Part shown: positions 1 to 8,400 of the stretch, piece by piece
Numbering within the stretch: position 1 is the first letter of the stretch
Layout: every line of letters starts with the position of its first letter
DNA from: Kiritimatiellia bacterium
GTDB taxonomy: Bacteria; Verrucomicrobiota; Kiritimatiellia; RFP12; UBA1067
DNA: 17,454 nt
Direction of reading: 5' to 3'
NCBI GenBank assembly: GCA_017959645.1
Contig: JAGDAE010000171.1
Location: 1 to 17,454, forward strand
Made by a program: the position numbers and the translations under genes
The notes under the pieces: generated by a model
Told to the model about the DNA's origin: nothing
What the model saw: the letters and a program-made list of their open reading frames with translations, nothing else
The model's database searches: none

Positions 1-64
1 AAGACCAGCCCGCCGGAACCGAACACCACGCCCTTGTCTACCGCGACTTTGCTGAATCCCAGGT
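1..64. other. window edge downstream of cstA, unresolved
   Basis: This is the short stretch after the cstA stop codon. On the minus strand one frame stays open from inside the end of cstA to the window edge and reads GIDLGFSKVAVDKGVVFGSG. The GIDLG opening faintly recalls the first phosphate loop of actin-like ATPases (MreB/PilM/BadF style). No ATG precedes it, and the only conventional starts are the GTG codons at 29-27 and 26-24. A plus-strand frame is also open and stops at 90-92. The sequence is too short to decide, so no gene is called. Confidence 0.2.
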
Positions 65-1513
65 CTATTCCTGTCTCGCACCCATATACGCATAGACCGC
101 GAAAGCCGCAGCCGCGACCCAACCGAGCGCGACCGAAGCCCCGAGCGGCAGACCGCCAGGCACGAGTCCCCATACCTGCCCTTTACCCGGCGACGTCCAG
201 AGTATGAACGACGAAACGACCGCGGTCATGAACATTCCCGGCAAAAGCGCGACGAGCGATGCGAACTTCTTGCCTTCGCGCATCATCCAGACCGCGCCGC
301 ACATCAGTGCGGTCGCCGAGATCGTCTGGTTGCCCCACGCAAAATAGTTCCACAGACGGTTGAAACTGTTCGCGTCCGCGTTGGACCACCAGAGCAGAGC
401 GGCGATGACGGCCACCAGGGGAATGCAGGTGAAAATCCGCTGCGCGAGCCCGACCTGTCCGATCCCCAGCATCTCCCCGAGCGAAAGCCGCGCCGACCTG
501 AGCGCCGTGTCGCCGCTGGTCACGGCTAGCGCGATTATGGCGGCGACCGTAACGCCGCCCATCCATGGCCCCAGAAAATGCGTCGCGATGTTGCCGAGAA
601 CGACCGGACCGGAGAGTTTGAGATTTTCCGGCGCGATATTGTAGAGCGCGAGCGCGCTCGCGGCCCAGACCATCGCGATTGCGCCTTCGAGAATCATCAT
701 GCCGAAAAATGTCGCGCGCGCCTCGCGCTCGCTCTTCATCGTGCGCGCGACGATCGGGCTCTGCGTCGCGTGGAACCCGGAGATTATCCCGCACGCTATC
801 GTCACGAACAGGCACGGGAATATCGGATTGGCGCTTTTGAAGCCGTCGAACCCGGCGCAGTCGGCGAGAATCTCCGTCGACCGGAAGCCGGCGACTATCA
901 ACGATACCGAAATCGCCGCCGAACCGGCGATGAGCAGCGCGCCGAAAAACGGATACACCCTGCCGATGATCTTGTCGACCGGAAACAGAGTCGCCGCCAT
1001 GTAATAGGCGAACACGGATCCGACCGCGATCCAGAATGCGTTCGCTCCGGGGAACCACGTCGCATCGGCCAGTTTGGCAGGGACGTTGATGAACACTGTC
1101 GCGCACAGCAGCAGCAGCGCGACCATGATCCACGAAAACGCCGTCGCATATCCTTTGCCGAGAAACTCCGTGACGATTTTGGGCAGGTTGGCGCCGTTTC
1201 TTCTGAGCGAAATCATCCCGGCGAGAAAATCGTGGACCGCGCCCATGAACACGCACCCGACCGGGATGATCAACAGCGCGATCTTCCCGAATTTTATGCC
1301 GAGAATCACGCCGATGACCGGGCCCACGCCAGCGATGTTGAGCAGCTGTATGAGCATGTTCTTCCACTGCGGCATAGGAATTCTGTCCACACCGTCGGGA
1401 TTGGCGACGCACGGCGTTTTTCTCCCGTCGGGACCGACCAGCCGCTCGACTATTCTCCCGTACAGGATGTAGCCGAGCGCCAGAAAAGCTATACAGCCAA
1501 GAAACCAGCCCAT
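65..1513 (-). CDS. cstA: CstA-family carbon-starvation / peptide-pyruvate transporter, short form
   Basis: This is a 482-residue polytopic inner-membrane protein of the CstA family. Characterised enterobacterial relatives (CstA, BtsT) import peptides and pyruvate. Family signatures are visible: a conserved DGVDRIPM segment near residue 40, the AGVGPVIG motif at 61-68, VHDF at 93-96, SGFHATQSPIVARTMKSE around residue 245, and SGDTALRSARL around residue 330. Hydrophobic helices run through the whole length, with roughly a dozen membrane segments by eye. E. coli CstA is about 700 residues; this is the shorter form seen in many anaerobes, and it ends cleanly. The ATG at 1513 follows GAGGGG with an 8-base spacer and lies 4 bases after the purL stop, so translation is probably coupled to purL. 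The family call is firm; the exact substrate (peptide, pyruvate or another small acid) is inferred. Confidence 0.88.
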   Translation of the reverse strand: MGWFLGCIAFLALGYILYGRIVERLVGPDGRKTPCVANPDGVDRIPMPQWKNMLIQLLNIAGVGPVIGVILGIKFGKIALLIIPVGCVFMGAVHDFLAGMISLRRNGANLPKIVTEFLGKGYATAFSWIMVALLLLCATVFINVPAKLADATWFPGANAFWIAVGSVFAYYMAATLFPVDKIIGRVYPFFGALLIAGSAAISVSLIVAGFRSTEILADCAGFDGFKSANPIFPCLFVTIACGIISGFHATQSPIVARTMKSEREARATFFGMMILEGAIAMVWAASALALYNIAPENLKLSGPVVLGNIATHFLGPWMGGVTVAAIIALAVTSGDTALRSARLSLGEMLGIGQVGLAQRIFTCIPLVAVIAALLWWSNADANSFNRLWNYFAWGNQTISATALMCGAVWMMREGKKFASLVALLPGMFMTAVVSSFILWTSPGKGQVWGLVPGGLPLGASVALGWVAAAAFAVYAYMGARQE

Positions 1514-1517
1514 CGGT

Positions 1518-4500
1518 CTATCCCCTCGTAGCGAATTCGTAGGCGTTGCGGAACATCCTCATCCACGGCCCGTCGTTCTTGAACGTTCCGGGATTGTACG
1601 AAAGCTGGCACGCCCTGAAGCCGCGCTCCGGATGCGGCATCATGATTGTCGCGCGGCCGTCTGCCGTCGTGAACGCCGTCTGCCCGCCGAGGGAACCGTT
1701 CGGATTGTACGGATAGCGCATGGTCGCCTCTCCGCGTCCGTCTACGAAATGCGCCGCGCATATCGAAGGCGTCCAGCCGTCGGTGATGACCCGTCCTTCG
1801 CCGTGCGCGACCGCGATCGGCAGGCGCGAACCTTCCATGCCGCGGAAGAATATCGACGGGCTCGGCTCGATCTCCACCGTCGCATAGCGCGCCTCGAACT
1901 GTTCGGATATGTTCTTCACGAATCTCGGCCATCCGCCGGCGCCTGGGATTATCTCCTTCAGCTGGCTCAGCATCTGGCAGCCGTTGCATACGCCGAGCGA
2001 GAAAGTGTCCGGACGCTCGAAAAACCGCTTGAACATCTCTTTGAGCCGTTCGTTGAACAATATCGATCTGGCCCATCCCGAACCGGCCCCGAGAACATCG
2101 CCGTAGCTGAACCCGCCGCACGCGACAAGTCCGTCGAAATCTTCGAGACCGGTTCTTCCGGCGATGAGATCGGACATGTGCACGTCCTGCGTCTCGAAAC
2201 CGGCGAGCGCGAACGCCGCCGCCATCTCGATGTGGCCGTTCACTCCCTGCTCGCGCAGAATGCACATCTTCGGCGCCTTGCCCCTGGCCGCCTTCTTCGG
2301 CTTCGCGTCCGGATCGTACGTCAGGCGGAACGTCATGCCGGGATCGGTCTCGTCCAGCGCATTGTCGTATTCCTGCCTCGCGCTCGCCGGATTGTCGCGC
2401 AGCGCCTGCATGCGGTATGTGGTCTCGCTCCACGCCCGGCGCAGATAGGTGATGTCAGTCTTGAGCGCCTGCCTGGCGCCGACGAAAATCTCGAAGCCAC
2501 GCGAAGATCGAGCGACCGCGCCGCAGACGGCTGCGGGAACCCGCGCCGCCTTGAAAACGTCCAGCACCTCGCGCACCTTGCTCTCCGCGACCTGCAGAAC
2601 CGCGCCAGGCTGTTCGTTGAACAGCTGTTCGAGCGCATCGCCGTCCGGGAGTTTCGCCACGATTCCGCGGCCTCCGGTTATCGCCATCTCCGCAAGCGTC
2701 ACCGCGATTCCGCCGTCGGAACGGTCGTGGTAGGCCAGCGCGAGGGCGCCCTTCACGATCTTCTGCATCGCGTTGAAGAACCGGCGCAGAAGCGCCGCGT
2801 CCGCGTCGGCGTGGTCGCCGCCGAGCTGCCCGTAGACCTGCGCGAGCGCGGTGGCGCCGAGCGGGGTTTCGCCCTTCGAAAGATCGACATAGACGAGGAA
2901 CGAACTTTCGCCGGCCGGATCTGGCTTCAGATCCGGCGTCAGCGTGAGACGCACGTCGTCGACCGGCGCGAAGCCGGATACGACCAGCGACAGCGGCGCG
3001 ACCTGCTTCTTCCGCTCGCCGTTCGAATCGGTCCATGTCGTGTGCATCGAGCACGAATCCTTGCCGACCGGAATCGACACGCCAAGTTTCGGACAGAACC
3101 TGAGCCCGACTTCCTCCACCGTATCGTAGAGCGTCGCGTCCTCGCCCGGCTCTCCGCACGGAGCCATCCAGTTCGCCGAAAGCCGAACCCTGGAAATGTC
3201 GCCGACGTCGGCGGCTGCGAGATTGGTGAGCGCCTCGGCGACAGCCATCCTGCCTGAAGCCGGTCCGTCGAGCAGCGCGACCGGGCTGCGTTCGCCCGTC
3301 GACATCGCCTGCCCTTCGAAAGTCTTGTAGCCCATCGTCGCCACCGCGCAGTCGGCGGCCGGCAGCTGGAACCTGCCGACCATCTGGTCGCGCGCGACGC
3401 GGCCGGTCACCGTGCGATCGGCGATCGTGACGAGGAACGTCTTGTCGGCGACCGCCGGCAGATGCAGAACCCTGGTCAGCGCGTCGATCGGCTTGACGCC
3501 CTCGAAATTCGTCGAAAGCCGCGGCTTCTTCGCGCGCTTGACCTTGCGGACCATTCGCGGCGGCTTGCCGAGCAGGACTTTGATGTCCATGTCGATCGGC
3601 CGGTCGCCGAAATGGGAATCTTCGAGCACGAGCTTGCCGTCTCCGGTCGCTACGCCGATGAACGCGACCGGGCAGCGTTCGCGCTTGCACAGCCCCTCGA
3701 AGAAACTCCGCGCCTCGGGCTTGAGCGCGAGCACGTAGCGCTCCTGCGCCTCGCAGCACCATATCTCCATCGGGTTCATCGAACGCTCTTCGTTGTGCAC
3801 CTTGCGGAGCTCGAACCTGCCGCCCGACGCCTCGACCAGCTCGGGGCATCCGTTCGAAAGCCCGCCCGCGCCGATATCGTGGATCGAGAGAATGGGATTC
3901 GCCTTTCCGAGCCAGCTGCACGCGTCGATGACGCCTTGACAGCGACGCTGCATCTCGGCGTTGCCGCGCTGCACCGAATTGAAATCGAGCGCTTCCGAAT
4001 TGGTTCCGGTCATCATCGAGCTGGCCGCTCCGCCGCCGAGGCCGATTCTCATCGCCGGTCCGCCGATCTGCACGATAAGCGCGCCCGGCTTCACGTCGCG
4101 CTTCTCCACCTGACTGCGGCGGATCACCCCCATGCCGCCGGCAAGCATGACCGGCTTGTGGTACCCGCGAAGTTCGCCGGCGATCTCTCCCTCGTACGTG
4201 CGGAAGAACCCGCAAAGCTGCGGACGCCCGAATTCGTTGCCGAACGCCGCCCCGCCGATCGGCCCGTCGATCATTATCTCAAGCGGCGTCGCCAGCCGCG
4301 ACGGAAAATCGGCGAACACCCGCTCCCACGGTTGGGGAAAGCCGGGTATGCGCAGATTCGAAACCATGAACCCGCAGATGCCGGCGACCGTGCGCGAACC
4401 CGTTCCCGTCGCCGACTCGTCGCGAATCTCCCCGCCGACGCCGGTCGCCGCGCCGGGGAACGGCGAAATCGCCGTCGGATGGTTGTGCGTCTCGACCTTC

Positions 4501-5339
4501 ATCAGCTGGTCGACCTGCTCCTTGCGGAAAGAATACCGGCTGGTCTTCGGATCGATCGCGAACACGTCGGTGCGGAACCCTTCCATGACCGCCGAATTGT
4601 CCTTGTACGCCGACAGCGTGCGGGACGGCTGCTTCTTGTGCGTGTTTTTGATCATGCCGAACAGCGAATTCGGCTTCTTCTTGCCGTCGATGACGAACTC
4701 GGCGCCGAAAATCTTGTGCCGGCAGTGTTCGGAATTGACCTGCCCGAACATGGTAAGCTCGGTGTCGGTCGGGTTTCTGCCGGCCGCTTTGAAGCTTTTC
4801 GCGAGATACTCCATTTCCGGCTCTGAAATCGCAAGCCCGATCTCCGCGTTCGCCTCGCGTATCGCCTCCACGCCCCTGCCGATCACGTCATACGTCCTGC
4901 CCGGACGCGGCTCGGCTTCGTCGAAGATGTCCGAAACGTCTTCGTAGACCCCCTCCGTCATCTTGTCGTAAAGCTCGGCGAGACATTTGTCTCCCAGGGG
5001 CTTCGACGCGAGATACCGTATCCCGCGCTCCACGCGCAGGATGGACTTCAGTCCGCAGTTTCTGAAAATGTCGGTCGCCTTCGACGACCACGGCGAAATG
5101 GTGCCTTTGCGGGGAAACACGAAGAAATCCGCCCGGTCGCAGTCGCCAACCGCGCCCAGCAGCGTCGCCGCGCGCGACAGTTCCTCTGCTGGGAAAGCAC
5201 TGTCGGCGAACTGCAGCGCATACACCCATTTCGCGTCGATGTCGACCGGTCCGGCCGATGGATCGGCCTTGGCTATGGCATCCCTCAGCGCGTCCATCCT
5301 GAACGGCGAATATGCGTCGTTTCCGAGAAGCAGAATCAT
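1518..5339 (-). CDS. purL: phosphoribosylformylglycinamidine (FGAM) synthase, single-chain large form
   Basis: This is the fourth step of de novo purine synthesis: FGAR plus glutamine and ATP give FGAM, in the cytosol. The protein is 1273 residues, close to the 1295 of E. coli PurL, so it is the large fused enzyme rather than the PurS/PurL/PurQ complex. In order: an N-terminal PurS-like domain; a linker; the first AIRS-type synthetase half with VNSEHCRHK near residue 203, KVETHNHPTAISPFPGAATG and HDIGAGGLSNGCPELVEASG; a second AIRS half containing VGKDSCSMHTTW; and a C-terminal class I glutaminase from about residue 1000. The glutaminase triad is visible: nucleophile Cys1118 in GVCNGCQM, with His1236 and Glu1238 in MMPHPERGFR. 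The ATG at 5339 has GGAG 9 bases upstream and a TATAAT promoter just before it. The gene is intact, with no missing key residue, and cstA follows at 4 bases. Confidence 0.98.
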   Translation of the reverse strand: MILLLGNDAYSPFRMDALRDAIAKADPSAGPVDIDAKWVYALQFADSAFPAEELSRAATLLGAVGDCDRADFFVFPRKGTISPWSSKATDIFRNCGLKSILRVERGIRYLASKPLGDKCLAELYDKMTEGVYEDVSDIFDEAEPRPGRTYDVIGRGVEAIREANAEIGLAISEPEMEYLAKSFKAAGRNPTDTELTMFGQVNSEHCRHKIFGAEFVIDGKKKPNSLFGMIKNTHKKQPSRTLSAYKDNSAVMEGFRTDVFAIDPKTSRYSFRKEQVDQLMKVETHNHPTAISPFPGAATGVGGEIRDESATGTGSRTVAGICGFMVSNLRIPGFPQPWERVFADFPSRLATPLEIMIDGPIGGAAFGNEFGRPQLCGFFRTYEGEIAGELRGYHKPVMLAGGMGVIRRSQVEKRDVKPGALIVQIGGPAMRIGLGGGAASSMMTGTNSEALDFNSVQRGNAEMQRRCQGVIDACSWLGKANPILSIHDIGAGGLSNGCPELVEASGGRFELRKVHNEERSMNPMEIWCCEAQERYVLALKPEARSFFEGLCKRERCPVAFIGVATGDGKLVLEDSHFGDRPIDMDIKVLLGKPPRMVRKVKRAKKPRLSTNFEGVKPIDALTRVLHLPAVADKTFLVTIADRTVTGRVARDQMVGRFQLPAADCAVATMGYKTFEGQAMSTGERSPVALLDGPASGRMAVAEALTNLAAADVGDISRVRLSANWMAPCGEPGEDATLYDTVEEVGLRFCPKLGVSIPVGKDSCSMHTTWTDSNGERKKQVAPLSLVVSGFAPVDDVRLTLTPDLKPDPAGESSFLVYVDLSKGETPLGATALAQVYGQLGGDHADADAALLRRFFNAMQKIVKGALALAYHDRSDGGIAVTLAEMAITGGRGIVAKLPDGDALEQLFNEQPGAVLQVAESKVREVLDVFKAARVPAAVCGAVARSSRGFEIFVGARQALKTDITYLRRAWSETTYRMQALRDNPASARQEYDNALDETDPGMTFRLTYDPDAKPKKAARGKAPKMCILREQGVNGHIEMAAAFALAGFETQDVHMSDLIAGRTGLEDFDGLVACGGFSYGDVLGAGSGWARSILFNERLKEMFKRFFERPDTFSLGVCNGCQMLSQLKEIIPGAGGWPRFVKNISEQFEARYATVEIEPSPSIFFRGMEGSRLPIAVAHGEGRVITDGWTPSICAAHFVDGRGEATMRYPYNPNGSLGGQTAFTTADGRATIMMPHPERGFRACQLSYNPGTFKNDGPWMRMFRNAYEFATRG
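1522..1527 (-). promoter_or_regulatory. Shine-Dalgarno of cstA inside the purL 3' end
   Basis: GAGGGG on the minus strand lies within the last codons of purL, just before its TAG stop at 1520-1518. It is 8 bases from the cstA ATG. A ribosome ending purL sits over this site, which fits translational coupling, and there is no room for a separate promoter in the 4-base gap. Confidence 0.7.
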
Positions 5340-5371
5340 GTTTTAAATCTCCGTATCTTTCTTATGCGCGT

Positions 5372-5380
5372 ATTATATCA
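5372..5380 (-). promoter_or_regulatory. extended -10 promoter of purL-cstA
   Basis: On the minus strand TGATATAAT gives a perfect TATAAT hexamer (5377-5372) preceded by the TGn extension. The expected -35 position, near 5395-5400, is GC-rich and has no recognisable TTGACA, so the extended -10 would have to compensate. Predicted transcription starts near 5365, leaving a leader of about 25 bases with GGAG at 5352-5349. The short AT-rich patch stands out in GC-rich DNA. This is a prediction from sequence only. Confidence 0.6.
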
Positions 5381-5381
5381 T

Positions 5382-5409
5382 ATTTCCGTTCCCGGCGGGG
5401 ATCGGAAAT
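5382..5409. promoter_or_regulatory. imperfect 28-base dyad between the surface-protein gene and purL
   Basis: Arms ATTTCCG (5382-5388) and CGGAAAT (5403-5409) pair perfectly. After one T-T mismatch, TCCC (5390-5393) pairs with GGGA (5398-5401) around a GGCG loop, giving 11 paired bases. It lies 38 bases past the stop of the preceding gene and directly abuts the purL -10 element, covering its -35 region. No T-run follows on either strand, so a classical intrinsic terminator is not supported. It may be an operator, or a weak terminator or RNA-end stabiliser for the upstream operon. Confidence 0.5.
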
Positions 5410-5446
5410 GCGGGATGGTCGCGCCGGGATTGTCGCGTTTCCGCCG

Positions 5447-8400
5447 TCAGCGCACCAGTATCGCGAGCCCCTTGTTGGCGATGGAAACGCGTATCCCCGT
5501 CGGATTCTCGCCTTCGTACGCCGGTTCTTTCAGCGAACCTTGGTAGACGAAATAGAACTCCGCCCCTCCGCGGTTCGCGAACACGACCTTCGATGCGTCG
5601 AGACCGTAGCTCCATTCGAGAACGTCCATATCCCATTTGCCTCCTTGCATGGCCGGCGAATCGGGATTTACCGAAAGCACGATCTCCTTCGGCGAGTTGA
5701 CGAACTGCACCGCCCAGTTGTATACCGGATCGGTCTGGTTGATGAGCGGCTGGTTCTCGTAGCCGCCTTTCGGCACGGTGATCGCGAATTCGGTGCGCGA
5801 CCCGGTGCCGTTGAGCGCGTGCAAGGCGATCTGGGAGACTGCCGGATTGACCGCGGCGAGAACGAATTTGATGTCCGCATCGGTCGATCCCGACGCCATC
5901 GACCCGACTTTCAGATCGCCGGGCACGACTACCGTCGTCGCCGCGGCGACGTTGTCGAACCGGGCGGCGGTCTGCGAAGTCTGCGGATAGCTGCAGCGTC
6001 CGTCCAGAGCCCCGCCGGAGGCGTCGGACCAATTGTTCGGATCGGTCCAATTTCCGTTCGTCACCGAAGCTTTCCAGTAGTAGACGCTGTTGTCGATGAG
6101 ATCGAGCGAACCTATCGCGCTGAAGGAGCTGCCGGCATCGCTGGATATCTCGAAGCGGTAATTCACGGTTTCGTTCACGAACGGGAATTCGACGGCGACT
6201 TCGTTCAGCCCGATCGAACTGATCGTGCGCGAAGCGGTATTGGTGAGCGACGATGGTCCTGCGCCGGTGAAGAGCGTCAGCGTCGTCGTTCCCGCCCCGA
6301 GTTTCGCCACCTGGCAGCGGAATACGGCGTTCCATCCTGAAGCCTCCGCGCCGATCGCGCCCCCGAGTTCCGGCGCGCCGGCCATCGCAACGCTTCCCTG
6401 AAGCGTGTCTTCGGCTCCGGAGTCTGCTGAAAGCGCGACGCACCAGTAATAGACCGTGTCGGCGGCAAGTCCGGCTCCGCCGAACGAATCGGCGCTCAGC
6501 GCGAACGGACCGGTCGCTGCTATCACTTTTTCGTCGGCGATTTCGGCGTCGGAGAAATCGGCGCTGGTCGCTATGTAGAGTCTGGCCGAAGCCGCGGTTT
6601 CGCCGAGCGATATTGCCGAGGCGTCGACGGAAATCGTCTCGCCGTCGGAAACGTCGACATCGATCACGTCTGCGAGAACCGGCAACTCTGGAGGCGCGAG
6701 ATGCACGAGTTCCGAAAGCGACGTGCGGTTGCCCGAACCGTCGATCGTGAAGCCTCTCGCGTAGCCGCCCGAAGCGAGCGAACTGTAGTCGAGCGCATAT
6801 TCGCCGCCGGTGAAAGCCACGCTCGCGGTGCTGTCCCAATCGCCGGGCCAGTCCCCTCCGTCCGAGGTTCCGTAGGCGATGGCGACCGCGTCCTCTCCGT
6901 CGTAGTCGCTCCGGACGTAAAGCACGCCGCCTGATTCCGAAAACGTGCATTCGAAACCTGGCGCGACCCTGAAGAGAGACCCGTCGCCAGGATCCAACAG
7001 CTGCCGCCAAGCCCCTCCGTTCCTCGACATCCTCAAACTGTCCGCGCCGGCCATGCCGCCGGCGTATCCGCCCCAGTAGTCCATGTTTTGGGTTTCGAAA
7101 TGGAAGCTGTGCCAGCCGCTCTTTGCGCAGTTGTAGACGGCGGTGTGGTTGAGGTTGTCGAGCGTGCACGCGACCGTTTCGCCGTCGATTACGATGTTGA
7201 CGCCGGAATCGACCGTGTAGTCGAATGCGTACGCCCCTTCTTCGAGGCGGATGTATCCGTCGTAGACGAAGACGCATTCACCCGTCCACGAGCTGGAAGT
7301 ATCCGGATCGAACGGGTTGCTCCACGAATACGCAGCCCCGCCCAGGTAGTAGTGGAATACCGGCATCGGCCCGAGCTGGCGGCATCTCTGGTTCGGCTCC
7401 GTGCCGACCTCGAGCGACATTATATCCTGGTTCCAGTGGCGGTCCCACGCCGTTCCTCGTCCCTGCCAGATTCCAGCGAAACCCGGCAGATCGACCCCGG
7501 CCGCAGTCGAGATTCTGACCGGCGCGCTTTCAGCGCTCGCCAATTCCCCGCACTCGGCATGGAATGTCACATCGTAGTCTCGTCCGGACCTCAGCCCGTC
7601 GAAGACGACCGCGACCGCGCCGCCGGCGACGCCGCTGACCGTGCGTTCGAACGACCATTCGCTGTTTGCCGGATGCACCGTGAACACGACGTCGCAGTCG
7701 TCGCCGGCGCCTTCGGGAATCGCGATGTTAAGATTGAAGGTCGCGGAGTAGAGCCCGGTCGAGGCGACCGAAACGAGCGACGCGTCGAGCGTTTCCTCGT
7801 CGGCGGACGAGAGTTCCGCCAGCGCTTCGGTGCCCGCCCAGATGTATTCGCCGTCCTTGACCGCCACGAAGCGGCAGTATGCGGCTCCGGACGGAATGCT
7901 CGCCGAAACGCTCCTTATTCGCTCGCCCTCGCCGACGGCGTCGAGCGCTATCGCGTCGTCCCAGTCGTCGAAGCTGTCGCCGGCGTAGTCGTCACCGAAA
8001 CAGGCGTAGACGCCATACCCTTCGATGCATGCGTCGAAAGCCGCAGTCGCCCGCAGCTTGCCGGCGACGATCGACGGATTGTCGAGCGAAAGCGGCGTGG
8101 CCGGATCGGTGCGGAACAGAGTTCCGTCGCCAGGATCCTCCATCGCGTGCCAGTTCGCCCCACCGTCGTCGGAATATTCGAGCCCGTACACGTCGGCCTG
8201 CTCCGACGAGATGCTTCTGTCTCTGAGCCCGACCGTGTGCACCAGATGCCAGCCGGTGGTCTGCGGAGAGTACTTGTACGACAGATCGACATAGTAATCG
8301 AACGGATCCAGACTAAGCCACTGGGCCGACAGCTCCCCGCCGTCGAACCCGATAAAGATCGTCTGGGCCATCATCGCCACCCTGAACGAATACGTCTTGC

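Noticed and set aside
5382..5409. Intrinsic terminator for the giant-gene operon
   Set aside because: The stem is good but no T-run follows on the minus strand; the next bases are the purL -10 element. It is kept only as a dyad of uncertain role.
5373..7277. Minus-strand frame of 634 codons overlapping the end of the second giant gene
   Set aside because: It is extremely Arg-rich, out of frame with the domain-bearing protein, and runs through the spacer and purL promoter; a frame shadow.
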